From Perca fluviatilis (taxonomy: Eukaryota > Chordata > Actinopteri > Perciformes > Percidae), in the NCBI RefSeq assembly GCF_010015445.1, contig NC_053118.1:21565937-21629936 (forward strand): a DNA stretch of 64,000 nt, given 5' to 3'. Positions within the stretch are counted from its first letter, which is position 1; each line of letters starts with the position of its first letter. Positions 1 through 22,862 of the stretch are shown one piece after another. Made by a program: the position numbers and the translations under genes. Under the pieces are notes generated by a model. The model made no database searches. It was given only the letters and a program-made list of their open reading frames with translations, and was not told the origin of the DNA.

Positions 1-1
1 C

Positions 2-856
2 GTAGTTCTGGCCACCGGTGCATCTGATTCACCGGTTCGATTAGGTGCAGAGGGTGAGGACCTACCATTTGTATTCCACAGCATCTCCGATCTAGGCTTG
101 GCTGTCAGCCGTAGAAAACTGGATATGAACTCTGATCCGGTTTTGATCGTAGGTGCTGGTTTAAGTGCTGCAGATGCAGTTCTGTGCGCTTGTAACAGCA
201 ACATCAGAGTGCTGCATGTCTTTCGTAAGAGCGTAGACGACCCAGAACTTATCTTCAAACAGCTGCCCAAGACCTTGTACCCAGAGTACCACAAAGTCTA
301 CAACATGATGTGCTCTCAGACCTACACAAATGTGGCTCCCTCCTCTGCTTTAAACAGACCCCAGGCAGTAAGTATCGCCTCTTCAGTATGTGCCAAGATG
401 TGCCCAAAGCCCCAACTTGCTGCAGGTAACATGGCTGGTAATACCAGTGTCAGCCTGTTTCCTGACTACACTAGTTTCCCCGAACACTGCGTGGTGTCCT
501 TCCAGTCTGACATGAAGTGTTTGTTGCAGGGGAACAACTCCCTCAAGGCCTTCAAGATCTCCATGGCCCTAGTGCTGATTGGGACCAACCCAAACTTGTT
601 TTTTCTGAAGGGGCAGGGCCAGTACCTGGGTCAGGATCCAACAAAACCCATCTCCTGCACGCAGAACCCCATTGACATCCACCCCTACACTTTTGAGTGT
701 ACCAAGGAGCCAGGTCTGTTTGCCATGGGCCCGCTGGTGGGAGACAACTTTGTTCGCTTTTTGAAGGGTGGTGCTTTAGGCATTGCCTCGTGTCTGCTGA
801 AGAGACTCAAGAAGAAAGGGAAGCTCATCAGCAATGAAGAGAATAACTTTATTTGA
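2..856 (+). CDS. osgin2: Oxidative stress-induced growth inhibitor 2 (OSGIN2), 3' part
   Basis: This is the C-terminal coding portion of an OSGIN-family protein, open from base 2 to the TGA at 854-856; the N-terminal exons lie before the window. OSGIN proteins are flavin-monooxygenase-like, predicted FAD/NAD(P)-binding proteins linked to growth inhibition and meiosis; a precise reaction is not established. The sequence shows VVLATGA, then LPFVFHSISDLG, then a Rossmann-type dinucleotide-binding stretch VLIVGAGLSAADAV, then LPKTLYPEYHKVY, and near the end GPLVGDNFVRFLKGGALGIA. I prefer OSGIN2 over OSGIN1 because nbn lies next door tail-to-tail, as in other vertebrates. An apparent start at base 98 is an internal TTG and is not a real start. 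The final ~285 codons appear intact, with no frameshift. Confidence 0.9.
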   Translation, partial: VVLATGASDSPVRLGAEGEDLPFVFHSISDLGLAVSRRKLDMNSDPVLIVGAGLSAADAVLCACNSNIRVLHVFRKSVDDPELIFKQLPKTLYPEYHKVYNMMCSQTYTNVAPSSALNRPQAVSIASSVCAKMCPKPQLAAGNMAGNTSVSLFPDYTSFPEHCVVSFQSDMKCLLQGNNSLKAFKISMALVLIGTNPNLFFLKGQGQYLGQDPTKPISCTQNPIDIHPYTFECTKEPGLFAMGPLVGDNFVRFLKGGALGIASCLLKRLKKKGKLISNEENNFI

Positions 857-3800
857 AAACATGATGAAGAAAAGAGCTGTACACATTGGTTGTAGAGCAG
901 ATTTCAAGCGCTCCTACCAACTAATGTAAAAGATGAAGGGGAAAACAAGTTTGTTTTAATCATTTAGGCAGTGTTTTCTCATCAAAGCTAAGGCATTTTT
1001 ACAACTTTCTGAGACCTAAAAGAAAATGGATGTACACTAATTAGTTTCTAAAGAAACAAAACACAGCTTTCAAAAGTCTTGTTTGACTCCATAAGAAGTG
1101 CCCAGAAGTCCAAGCTACCATGTGCCAATGTTTTCTAGTCAATCTGTACCTCACAACTGAATGGGACCTTATTTTCATCAGGGTTATTTATTCATTCACC
1201 ATGTGTCTTTCAATCCATTTACTAACAACCGTTAAATTGGTGTCATATCACATCACACTTTAAGTCGTATTTTAGCTTTTAGTTGTACAACCTGGAGTGG
1301 TGAGTGTTATAGTGGACGCCAAGATTTATCCAAGATTTATCTTGGAATGTGTAAACCAACAAGTTCATGGCTAAGCAATCTTGATGTTCCTGATTATTCT
1401 GAGCCTGCCTTTTTAACTTCAGAGGATTCTTTGTTTAGCTGCTATTGTAGGTAGTTGGAGCCATATACATAAAAAAAGAAAGAAAAGTCTTAAAAATCTG
1501 AACTGTTGCTTTGGTTATAGTGCGACTGAAAGGCTTTCTTGGATCACGACTGGCAGACCATGCTCTCATAGGCAAGAAGTCGGTTCGATTGCATTCAGGC
1601 TCGATTGCCTATCCTGTCCTGGGTAGCCCAGATGTTGCTATGTGAATTATTTCATCTTGAATTTTTGGATCTGAATTTGAGCAACCTGAATCAATCTTTT
1701 TGAAATTTGGAAACTTGACTTTTTGGATCTGATGATTTGTGATTATTGAAAAAAAAAAATTTAATTCAGCTTTTGAAATGCAAATCAAAAAAATTCATAT
1801 TTTAATTTCAAAGAGGTAAATTCAGAACATATTCAGATACATGACTTTCAAATTAATATAATTCAATATTACATAATCAGTGGCTGTTAAAATTCAAATA
1901 ATTATGTCTCTTATTTGCTTCCATATTCTATGCAAATAATTTCACTTGCAGATCTGAATGTATTCTTGGACACCAATTGCTACGTTTGAATTCCTGGCAA
2001 AAGATATGGTCATTAAAGGATCATTCTGGTGTTTAACATTTTCTTCTTTTTTATTCATTTCCACTATGGACAACTTCAGAAGAACGGTAAACATCTTGGC
2101 AGATTTTATTTTTGTTTAGATTTACATTCAAAACAGTAACACCAATAATGATGCTTTTTATTTTTTTATTTTCCAGAACGATAGTGAACTTTCTCCATTT
2201 GGCAGCCAACTTTCCATTCTGAGACTTGTAAAAACATGGGCATGGTGTTTACCAAGATGGTTCTTTAGCAGTACAAGAACAAATATAAAATAGGATAAAA
2301 CAAGAAATACCAGTATGATCCTTTAAACTTAACAACTGCCAATTACATCATGACAAAAATATAGTGAAAATATAACACTATTCTTGCCATAGCAATACAT
2401 TTATTTAAACGCAACAATTACAACACTTTGTGCGCATTTTCTTGTTCTTTTCGCCAGTCACACATGAAGAGAACAGGCTTTCAAAGAAAGAACAGAAAAG
2501 CACACTTGCAGAAAACCCATTTTTACAATCATACAATCTAAATAATTTTATATTTTTAGCAAACCAAATCTTAGTATCCTTTGTATTTTTTATAATTACA
2601 TAGTGCCATTTTTAGCATGTTGTAGTTATCTTCGTGATGGCTAATATCTAAGCTCCATCTTAGAACTATTCAATCTACCTGACTGGGCAATATGTAAATT
2701 ACTTATTGTCTATGACTGTAGCCATATCATGTTTCTCTTAATAGTGTGAAACATGGCATACAGCTTTGTTTACTTAACACTACATAGGAATTGCCAAGTC
2801 AGACTTCTTCCATAGCTATTTCTGAAATACACCAAGGCAGGTGATTTCCTAAACATGATCAATATAAGGACTTTCGGATTTTCCACATTGCCCAACTCTA
2901 CATGTGTGTATATACAAAATTCTTCTTCCATTTTTTAATACAGCTTCGAAGCAAACAGCCAATATTGTTTTGTTAAGTATCAAATAAGAGAGCGGAGCAA
3001 TCTATTTTTCATTTTTACTGTAGTTTCCTTCATCAATCACTGTCTGCAAGAGTGTGATGCCATATGCATAATTTGTTTTGTGTGCTGCACAACTCATGGT
3101 TTGTTTATTGTGATGTGACACTTTGATCTCTGTGTAGGGAATTTTTTCTTCTGGCTCCTTCAATACAATATGGTAGTCAGTCAGTGTTGGGGGTAATTAC
3201 TAAAATAAAATGCTACTGTAGTCACATTACTTTTTCCACTAACAAAGTTAATAGTTTAACAAATTACTGTATAAGTTTTAGTAATCCTATTGAACTAGTG
3301 AAAATGTTATTACTTGTGTTAAATATTGAATTTTAGCTGAATTATGCCTTGATGCTTTTTTCACTGACTTCTGAATATTGTTTTGATATGAATATTAATT
3401 ACATGCATGCAGGCATGATCCATTGCCTAGCAGCAGCTGCTGTGAGCAGAAGACATAAAAGTGCTATAAGAACAGATGTGGAAAGAGTACATTTAAGGAC
3501 TGCAGAGACTTGGTGACTTAAAAGTGGAGATAACTCGTATTATTGGTTTGAATTTACTTAAAGGAAGAAAAAAAAAAAAAATATGACCCTGGGCATATCA
3601 GGTTGGACACAACTGTCCACCGCTTTCAATTCCAAGAGCAATCTGCTTGCTTAATTAAGCACCAACAGGTTTATTGTGTGTCCATCCATATACTTTACAT
3701 TTTAGTACAGATTTGTATGAATTTTAGAAAGCAACTTGCAAGTACTATGTATAATAAACAAAATAATCCCATTGCAATTTAAGAAAAATAACTGTTTAAA

Positions 3801-4080
3801 CTTCCACAATACATGCTGAATATGAATGGACAGATGGGCTTCAACTATCTGCACAGAAAGGCCCATAAATGTTTGGCATGATGACAGTTTCAGATCTGTA
3901 AAAGTGCCTGCAGGCTCATCGGAGATGAAGATTAAGAAACAGCAACTTGAATCCCTCTAAGTTTCTATTTCAGCTAAAACCAGGAAACAAATTTGGTCTT
4001 AACTTTAAAACCAAGGAATAGCTGCTTTCAGCATGTAGAGTTGAAATGCTCTCTTGTACAATTGAAGAGTTTTTAATGTT
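857..4080. other. osgin2 3' UTR and osgin2/nbn convergent intergenic region
   Basis: No coding exon is recognised here. The left part is AT-rich and probably holds the osgin2 3' UTR. 3180-3330 (GTTGGGGGTAATTACT and following) looks like a degraded dispersed repeat. The right end abuts the nbn 3' UTR: on the minus strand an AATAAA lies at about 4096-4101, some 310 bases beyond the nbn stop. The exact osgin2 poly(A) site cannot be picked by eye. Confidence 0.5.
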
Positions 4081-4408
4081 TTGTATGCCACATTTTTTAT
4101 TATTGACAAATAAAACTTTGAGAGAAATCTCTGAACATGAGACTGTTTTCTTACATTGCTCGCTGCCAGTGGCTTAATTAGTGACATTTATAGATAGATA
4201 GGCACAGGTAGAACAGCAATACAAAACTATGACAAACATTTCTGAACATTTTAGCATTTATGAAGCATTATAGCTGAAATACAGATATCAGGAGTTATCT
4301 GTTGAATTATTTCTGGGGTCATTTTTATACGCTGTTGTTGGAGTTTGACATACTTTCTGTGCCTTTTTGAAATTAATTCCCTCTGTACGACGTCAAGATG
4401 AAGGCATT

Positions 4409-14135
<9,727 letters not shown>

Positions 14136-15591
14136 TTTACTGCTTATTGTTGCCTTTCATATGTTCAACCCACCAGTAAGTCAGAAGTAAGGCAACATTT
14201 TAAGACAATTTATAACAATTATCAACAAGGTGGACTCAGCGCGCTACCCTGTGACGTACAAACTATGCGCCGCTACTCTATTTTCAAAATAAAAGTCTTA
14301 ACCCTCAGTCATTAAGGGTTGGTAAATCTACAGTAGGCTATATGGTCTGGCAAAGCGAGACAAGTAAATCTATGGTGAATCTATAACAAATTAGAGCAAA
14401 TTTATTTTATTAAATATTAATAATCGAGTTAAAGTAATATTGTATATTGGCTTGGTCATGATGTCCCTTAATACTTACTGGTGCTCTACAAGAGGAAATA
14501 AATAACCATTTTAAGGAGGAAAAGTGGTGGAAAGTAGACTACATTTACTCCAAGTACTGTAGGCTGCCTACCTAGTATAATTTGAGGTACTTGCACTTTA
14601 CTTGAGAATTTCCAGTTTCTGCTACTTTATACTTCTACTCCACTACAACTCAGAGGCAAATATTGTACTTTTTACTCCACTACATATGATAACTTTAGTG
14701 ACTTTGCAGAGTCAGAATAATAATACAAAATATAATTAACAAATGATTATGATGTACTATTTTTGGTTTAGATAAGACTTGATCCCCGGTTGGAATTCAC
14801 AAATGGATGCAGCAATAATTATAATACGATAATATAAAATTAATTATTCTGAAATTTGACATTTTTAACACTTTAACATAAAGCTTTTAATTAATTTAAT
14901 TTCTGAATTTGAACAAACCAGTTTTTGAGTTAAACAGCAGACAAGACTGGTGATGCTATCTGGATATAAATCCTGACCAGCTGGAATAACTACTAAAAAT
15001 TAGTACATTCAAATCATTTTGAGGTAATTACGATAAATCCCTAACCCTGCAGATTCAATGTAATTTCTGTGTAAAATGACTTTCGGTTTTGATGTTCTGA
15101 ATTCCACATAGACTGACATGAAGTCTTTCATGTGTTTATTACAGATACTCATTGAACTGCCAAAAATAGTGGAATATCACAATACAAATTATGTTTTGGG
15201 GTGAATTCCCTATTCTGTATGACATTGTTCAATGGTAGAACAAGCAAGTAATAAAACAATTAAGTGTAGTAAATTGGAAAATAACAAATGACCAAACCCG
15301 AAAATAGACATCGGCCATACATTTTTATTTAATCTTAAAACATTAACCAGAAACAATCCAGACAGTGTCCTCAACAACAAACATCCACAACACAATTTTA
15401 AAATGTGAAATTATACATAAACCGGGTTGACAGATAAGTCCTAGTTATATGCAGGTTTTGTTTTAAAATTCAGTACAGTTTAGTCCCTCACAAAACCTTA
15501 CGAAAAAATAAAACCCATGGTCTTTATTTATTGAATCCAAAATAAAAAGCATACATTGATATATTGCTTCTTTTTTTATTAATTGCTGAAC
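14136..15591. other. nbn promoter side and nbn/msmp spacer
   Basis: The first ~150 bases upstream of the nbn start contain GC-richer sequence (GCGCGCTACC, GTGACGTAC, GCGCCGC at ~14238-14272), plausible as the TATA-less nbn promoter. 14524-14700 is a common fish dispersed repeat (ACTTTATACTTCTACTCCAC type). The rest is AT-rich 3'-flank of msmp with several minus-strand AATAAA signals (for example 15522-15531 and 15575-15580). I see no other gene. Confidence 0.5.
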
Positions 15592-16661
15592 TCAAAATAA
15601 AGGATCATTGTCAGAATTCCACGGTTTGCCTGAAGCTGGTCTGAGACGGCCTCGTCCCCAGAGGCAGGGTAGTTTGTGATTTACTCTCATCACTGCAACA
15701 CTCGTACAAGAGTCAGGTTTACGGATGATCTCACACCAGTCTGGATAGTCCACAGGTTTAGCTCCACTACAGGGAAAATCAGAGTTAGAGTATATATGTG
15801 CTACATCCAAATACGTTTAAGTACTTTTTGGGGGGCATTGTGAATTTAAAAAAAAACTCACTGGTCACAACATCCTACACCAAAAGGCTCCATGCAGACA
15901 CACTGGTAACAGTCATCGTTTATCCAGCTTTCTCCTATCCCGTACACCTGTCCCATGTGTTCACAGCTCCCTGAAAATTTGAAATATCTGTTATTGTGAC
16001 ACATACAGCAGTTGATTTACTTGGGTAGAAGTAGAAATACTATGTATTTACAAATAAAAGTCCTGCATTAACATTTTTACTTACAGGCTAGACAGAAGAA
16101 GGGAATTCCACTTAACATTATCATCAAAACGTACAGGAATTGTCCTTTTCATATACTCGTATATAATTATACATATTATATTATAGTTTTATTATTACTG
16201 ATTCATTATGCAGCATTTAAATGTTACAGCAGGTCTGCGTAGAGCTAATGTTGACTACAATACTGTTGGGTTGTTTATTATAAAGCCTGTAGGCATTATA
16301 TTTCATAAACTGATCATATGTTTTGGTTGGAAAAACTTAAATTTCCAAAGTAATAGTAGTATAACTGTCTTATAAATGTAGTGGGTTAAAATGTACAATA
16401 GTTTCCTCTCAAAATATTGTGAAGAAATAAAATAAAGGTCAAGTACAAGTACCTCAAAAAAATGTATTTAATTACTTTCTACCACTGGACATGTACACAT
16501 AAAAGTCTGTAGGAAACATGATGTCCACACATACATTTACAAACACATACTGCACCTTTAGTATTAAAGAAGCATTCGCCACTGTTATACACAGAGAAAC
16601 ATGGTACACTGGCACTCAGGAACAGTATAGCCAAAAGCACTCCTCCTGCTGTGTTGGCCAT
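15592..16661 (-). CDS. msmp: Prostate-associated microseminoprotein-like secreted protein
   Basis: A small secreted beta-microseminoprotein-family protein, closest in pattern to MSMP (PC3-secreted microprotein), which has been reported as a chemokine-receptor ligand in mammals. Coding exons: 16661-16556, 15970-15862, 15766-15592; phases agree and give 129 aa (human MSMP about 139). A signal peptide is clear (residues 1-22, LLAILFLSASVPCFS). The mature part has ten cysteines with the family spacing, including GESWINDDCYQCVCMEPFGVGCCD and the later PDWC, DSC, LPC. The start at MANTAGG is chosen because a splice acceptor (TTCTTTTCAG) sits two bases upstream of its ATG, so an in-frame upstream ATG at 16697 is intronic. 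A non-coding 5' exon from 16745 upward and a TATA box complete the model. Confidence 0.92.
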
Positions 16662-16914
16662 TTCTGAAAAGAAACGCGCACAGGTTAGAAACAACAACCA
16701 AACATAACAACGAGATGAGAGAAATTCCCGACTGTTAGTCTTACCTATTTCAAGGTGTCCACTGTGTAATATAAAAAGCTTCCCTTACTTCTCTTTCTGT
16801 TCCTCTTGCCTTCATTCACCCTCTTGTTGTTTTTCTATTCAGCTCTTTGCCCCTTTCAGCTCTCTGCGTCTTCTCCTCAGTGCCACTGATGCTCTCTCTC
16901 TCTGTGGGCTCAGA

Positions 16915-16922
16915 TATTTATA
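16915..16922 (-). promoter_or_regulatory. TATA box of msmp
   Basis: On the minus strand the sequence reads TATAAATA, about 170 bases upstream of a good 5' splice donor (AAATAG|GTAAG at 16745/16744) that joins to the coding exon acceptor at 16664. Spacing fits a TATA-driven first non-coding exon beginning near 16890. Confidence 0.65.
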
Positions 16923-17724
16923 CTGAACCAGCACGACTTTATCTCTACTTTCTACATTGCTATTTGTCCACAACTCCCCTCGCCCCCCACTCATTAATTA
17001 CCTTCTATATCTGCACGCACACATACAGTATACAGACACACACACACACACACACACACACGCATGCATACAAGCATTATTATTACAATGTTCGTCATTC
17101 TCTCTTGTGCTGCTTCACAGAAATTGCCCCAGAGTATATAGTGTGCACTCTTTCAGATAACATTTGTCTCAGGGGTGCCATTTGACCCTATCAGAAGATC
17201 TCACTTGTGACACTATCCATAGGACAATGAGCCAGTGGCCTATTGTCCTACCCACAGCGTGACCCCTTGACCCCTACTCAACATCCAGACACATGTATAC
17301 ATATTTTATTGTGACATCCAATGAAAATAATGCTTAAAAGCTTGTTTGAAAAAAGGCCAAGTTATTTGTTTTTATTGTTAAAAGCTATTTTATTATTTCT
17401 GTTGTATTCATTGATAATTGTATTTTTCTTACAAGTGACTAATGATCAAATTCATTGATGCACATCAGTTGCTTAATTCAATTTCATATCATGTTGCGGA
17501 ATTCGGAATGTGGATTCATTTTCCTATTAAAAGTCTCTTTAACATGGTATGTTTTGCGTCATTGTGGGGGTGTTTTTGTTCAGCAGCAGGGAAGGGGGCA
17601 TAATATTTAAGGGCTTCTCTGTAAAATTGGAGGTTATTTTTGTGTTAGAGGATGGCTTTCAGTGTCTTTGTGCTGGAAGTTGTTTGAACAAACCACCCTG
17701 AGTCCACTGATAACATGTGCCCAT

Positions 17725-17765
<41 letters not shown>

Positions 17766-17852
17766 TTGCCTGTGCAACCAGGATACAGGTTAACGGAGAA
17801 GTCTGAAGCCCCACACCCTGACTATTGTGTAAATGCGGTGGAGTATAAATGA

Positions 17853-17973
17853 CATCATAATAGGGTTTCTTAAAAGTTCAAATGTCAGTCAACCCTTTAA
17901 ATCTGGCCAGCAGAAAACGTTTGCATTATGACACAATCAGTTTATTACAAAAAGTATTTTGCACCAACTTATA
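17853..17973. repeat. Copy 1 of a ~120-bp duplicated block
   Basis: Shares long identical runs such as AATAGGGTTTCTTAAAAGTT and TTGCACCAACTTA with 25349-25467 in the same orientation, with only scattered substitutions. It carries a minus-strand AATAAA, like the other copy, which lies in the likely 3' UTR of the minus-strand coiled-coil gene. Confidence 0.8.
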
Positions 17974-18002
17974 CACTATATATATATATATATATATATA
18001 TA

Positions 18003-18071
<69 letters not shown>

Positions 18072-20048
18072 TGTTACTGTTAGGAGATTTCATTGCCTCA
18101 AGGCTTACTCTGCAGCATGACACCAAACTAAGGACAAAAGTTTGGTCTTAAAATTAGACAACCATCCCTAACAGAATCCACAAGTTTAAAATCAAACCTG
18201 AACTTTGTCCTCAAATGTAACTACAGATCAGATGAGTGATATAGACCCACATACACTCAACCCAGACGCCCTCTAGTGCTGCAACAAACTGATGTATTCA
18301 TATTTTAACAGAATGCCTCTGATGACTTCTGTGCACCCTGACCTATATGTCAAGTTTCTTAACTGCTGTTAGAATAGTTTTGGTTTCAAGAATAGTAATA
18401 CCCGAGACAATCCTTCAATGGCCTAGCACACGTCAATGTCTATATGAATATGTCATTTTGTGATACCCTGTTGTTGGCTGTGTTTTCATAAAGTGTACAG
18501 TAACTCATTTTATTATTTCTGACATCAGTGTCACTGTTTTGTTTCAGCCAGTGCTCCCACAGGCTTGTGCACATTAGGATGCAACCTATTATGCTTCCTT
18601 AGAAAATCAAACTATTACATAATAAAATGCCCTTTGAAAAATTCATTGACTGGGAGGTAGGACATTACATTATCCAAAAGTCCAAAAGCATGTTCCCTCT
18701 TTGTAAAATCACTTAATTAAAGTACAAAAATAGTATCTGTAGCATAAACCTTGCTATGTATTATGCAATAGCATGCAAATCAGAGATGTGGAGACAGTAA
18801 TGAATCACTGCAGACGATGTTAAAATGCCATCAGGCTTTATTTATATTCTGCTTGGATAAAATCACAGATGATGAAAGAAACAAATCCTTAATTGTACAT
18901 TTTTACAGAAAAAAAGCCAAAAAGACTCCTCAAGAGAATTTAGGGAATACAAATGCCAGAGTTGTTATTAATAAAGAATAAAACATGAGTGAACCGACTT
19001 TTTAGTAAGTCAGGTTATGATCTGATGTCACAAACCTTTATAATGCCAGTAAAACGCCTGTTTGCTCACAGGAGCAGGATGTACTTGCACACTTCCAGTG
19101 TAGGCTGTCAGTCTTGATTATTGTGTAATCGTGTGTGTGTGTGTGTGTTTGAGAGAGGATAATAGGAGTGTAAACAGTGAAACTTGATCTTCAGGGACAT
19201 TTCTGTGTAGTTCCAACACCAGTTACCTGAACTTCATGGGTCTTTTTCAGAGGTACAAGGATCAGAAGTCAATGCCAGACTCTGTAGGAATATGTCTGAT
19301 ATTTAGTTGACACGATGAAGCACAAAAACAACCGAATATCAAACATATCACACAGCTTCTAGCCAGTCAGAGCCTCAGCAGATTGGAAAAGCCTGTAAAC
19401 AAGAGAGAAATTTCAGTGATCACACAGTCAGTCAGCTTGTTTCAGCGTACTATATTATATACATTAAGTATAATATAATGAAGAAAGACCTGAAGAACCT
19501 GCCCAACAAAAGAGAGATAGGCCTTGAGGGAGGGAGTCACTATAACACAGGTATGTAGAGCTCCTGATGGCATTCGAGATCCCCTATCAGTGACTCTATT
19601 GGCTTTAGGAAAGACAGGGTTGAAGAGAAACAGTGGACAGCAAAAGCAAGAAGAGGAGAGGCAAAATCCTACATCACACACAAATACAAATATGAGGAAT
19701 ACATACCAATTCCCTTTATCCATACACAGCGTCCCCGTGTCCTTTAAGTAAAAATTGGTTACTTTGAGTTCAAAAAGGTTAAAAAAAAAAAAAAAAAAAG
19801 TGATTCACAACTAACTGTTAAATGTGTGTGTGAGCTATGATCTGTGTATATGAGCTATTCCTCAGTGGGACAGCATTTATATATACAACCCTGTGAGTTT
19901 GGGGGGGGCAACACCTACACTCAGTCTCTCAGTAACACACACACTCAGTGCCCCATGTAATTAGAGGTATATTGATTAGCTACTGTGGCCTGCAGCCTTT
20001 CCTCCCCACATTAGCCTGATCAATAGATGTGATGTTCATCCTACTGTG

Positions 20049-20192
<144 letters not shown>

Positions 20193-20913
20193 GCAGATGC
20201 AAAGTCAAATCATTTTCAGTTATTGCCTGTAGGGAGGACATGGCGGTCACCTTACCGTCACTAGTTGTATCTTGTTACTAAAGTTTGCTTTAACAATTAA
20301 AATACATCATATCGCTGACATCTCAAATGACTACCTTTATAATGCATGCATGCATTAAATGTAGTTAATGTTTAGTATTTTTATTATAATGCTTCACAAT
20401 CATGTTTATTTACCATTTGAAATAAATAGAAAAGAAAAAATGGTGTTGCAGAGAGCAGCATAACTAAAAAATTTAAATAAAATGTGTTAATATGAATTCC
20501 ATCCTGTGACAGCATCCACAATCGTAAAGCTTCTTTTTTTTCACAATATCTAAATGATCACCAACATATCTGCATGTTCAATATGGCAAGAAATACTTCC
20601 CTTACATTTTTGATTTCCAAAGTGGAAGACTGGTACCATGTCAGGAGATTGTATGGATATTGGTACATTTACTCAAGAACTCTACTGTACAATTTTGAGT
20701 TTAGTTTATTAGTTTATAGTGTCGTGGATAGTCCTCCTTAATTCACTGTACAGTAAGAGGAGCAGCTTTAGCCTCTACGGCTAATTTCCAGCTGTAGTCC
20801 CCGGCCAGCTGACAATAGGCACTTGCACTTGTACTTGTACTTGTACTTTGAGTATTTCCATTTTAGGCTTTTTTACACACACACATATATATATATATGA
20901 AACTATCCAGCAG

Positions 20914-21903
20914 TACAGTAGTATTCATTGCTGCCACCATCAACAAGTAATTTTACTTTTGACACTTAAAGTACATGTTACAGCTCATACTTCCATATTG
21001 CTATAGATAATGTTTTTATGTTCAAGGTTGTAATACTTCCAACACCATTGCTGTTTCATGCTATCATACCTTGGTTATGTTAGGTTCTGATGGTCAGTAT
21101 CTCCGACTGGATGAACAAAATTTGTAATATTCAAAATCTCAATTAAAGTTAAAGAAAACAAGTGTAAACATCAGGGCAGTGTCAAGATCAACTCTGCAGC
21201 CATGGTGACCTCTGGCTGTCAGGATGACCTTTGGTCGTCAGGAAATGTTTCAGTTTGGTTGAACAGATAATGTTGCAGGAGCCTGACTCCATGCATATGG
21301 ATCTTAAATGATCTACAGTATATTCAGCGCATGTATTAATCCGTTTTACTGATGTATTTTGATCCAATTGCTATAAGGATGCAGCCCTAAACCTCTTATT
21401 TTATAAAACATCAATATCTAATTTGACAATTTTAAAACTGTACAGCCGATTCATATATACATATATATATATATATATATTCCACCTCATATCCACATAT
21501 ATAAAAGTGCAGCCCCATCATTAGGATACAGTTGTGATCCAATTTAATGCAAATGCTTAAATAAATTAAATCCAATTAATCTGGAACCTCAAGAAATACA
21601 ATGCAATCATCCTACAATAGAAACTTACTTAAACTAATGAATTCTATATTTTTTTATTTTTGTTGTAAATGTTCCAGAACAGTAAAAATATACAAAACTA
21701 TCTACCAGGAACACTTTGCAAAGCTGCTGTTCTAGCATTAATCTAAAAATGCATAACTAAAAAAGTATTTTATTAATAACGTATGAATTTATTGATATTT
21801 TCAAGTGTTTTCTCTGAGAAATATGGTTCTTTAAAATATAATGACACACGCAAAACATTACATGTTACACAAACATTTTATTGAAAGCTTCAACAAAAAT
21901 ACA
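20914..21903. repeat. Tandem array unit 1 (~1 kb)
   Basis: Runs from TACAGTAGTATTCATTGCTG to GAAAGCTTCAACAAAAATAC. Nearly every segment recurs in the same order at 23835-24813, differing by scattered substitutions and (TA)n length. It is followed immediately by the start of a second, incomplete copy at 21903 (AGGTTGTAATACTTCC). Confidence 0.85.
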
Positions 21904-21943
21904 AGGTTGTAATACTTCCAACACCATTGCTGTTTGGTATGTA

Positions 21944-22481
21944 CAGTACAGGCCAAAAGTTTGGACACATCTTCTCATTCAATGCATTTCCTTTATTTTC
22001 ATGACTATTTACATTGTAGATTCTCACTGAAGGCATCAAAACTATGAATGAACACATATGGAATTATGTACTTAACAAAAAAGTGTGAAATAACTGAAAA
22101 CATGTCTTATATTTTAGATTCCTCAAAGTAGCCACCCTTTGCTTTTTTTGATAGCGCTGCAAACCCTTGGTGTTCTCTCAATGAGCTTCATGAGGTAGTC
22201 ACCTGAAATGGTTTTCACTTCACAGGTGTGCTTTGTCAGGTTTAATTAGTGGAATCTTTTCCCTTATTAATAAAAAAAGCAAAGGGTGGCTACTTAGAAG
22301 AATCTAAAATATAAGACATGTTTTAAGTTATTTCACACTTTTTTGTTAAGTACATAATTCCATATGTGTTCATTCATAGTTTTGATGCCTTCAGTGAGAA
22401 TCTACAATGTAAATAGTCATGAAAATAAACTAAAAAAATGCATTGAATGAGAAGGTGTGTCCAAACTTTTGGCCTGTACTG
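21944..22481. mobile_element. Tc1/mariner-like non-autonomous element with long TIRs, copy 1
   Basis: Begins CAGTACAGGCCAAAAGTTTG and ends with its inverse CAAACTTTTGGCCTGTACTG, flanked by TA on both sides, the target duplication expected of Tc1/mariner elements. Inverted arms of over 150 bases flank a short unique centre. On the minus strand the centre can be read as a short remnant (YLMKLIERTPRVCSAI) that may derive from transposase; this is tentative. It inserted into unit 2 of the tandem array, so it is younger than the array. Confidence 0.85.
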
Positions 22482-22751
22482 TAAGTGTGTGACTTACTAT
22501 CATACCTTGGTTATGTTAGGTTCTGATGGTCAGTATCTCCGACTGGATGAACACAATTTTTAATATTCAGAATCTCAATTAAAGTTTATGAAAACAAGTG
22601 TAAACATCAGGGCAGTGTCAAGATCAACTCTGCAGCCATGGTGACCTCTGGCTGTCAGGATGACCTTTGGTCGTCAGGATGACCTCTGGTCGTCAAGGTG
22701 ACCTCTGGTTGTCAAGGTGACTGGTGATGGTGTTATCAATCCATCTGTCTG

Positions 22752-22862
22752 TTTGGGGGTGGGGGGGGGGGGGAATCCGACCTGTGACAATTTCCTGCAT
22801 GTCTCCCCTTTCCGTCCTATCCATTAAAGGTGGAAAAGCCCCCAAAAAAATCTTTAAATCAG
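22752..22862. mobile_element. Truncated tRNA-derived-type SINE fragment
   Basis: Shows ATCCGACCTGTGACAATTTC, a CATGTC(T)CCCC core and an AAAGCCCCCAAAAAAATC tail, the same layout as the fuller copy at 49083-49272. It lies in the sequence that breaks tandem unit 2. Confidence 0.6.

Noticed and set aside
16479..16697. Upstream in-frame ATG for msmp (MLFLTCARFF)
   Set aside because: A splice acceptor lies just before the MANTAGG ATG and a 5' exon donor lies at 16745, so the upstream ATG is intronic.
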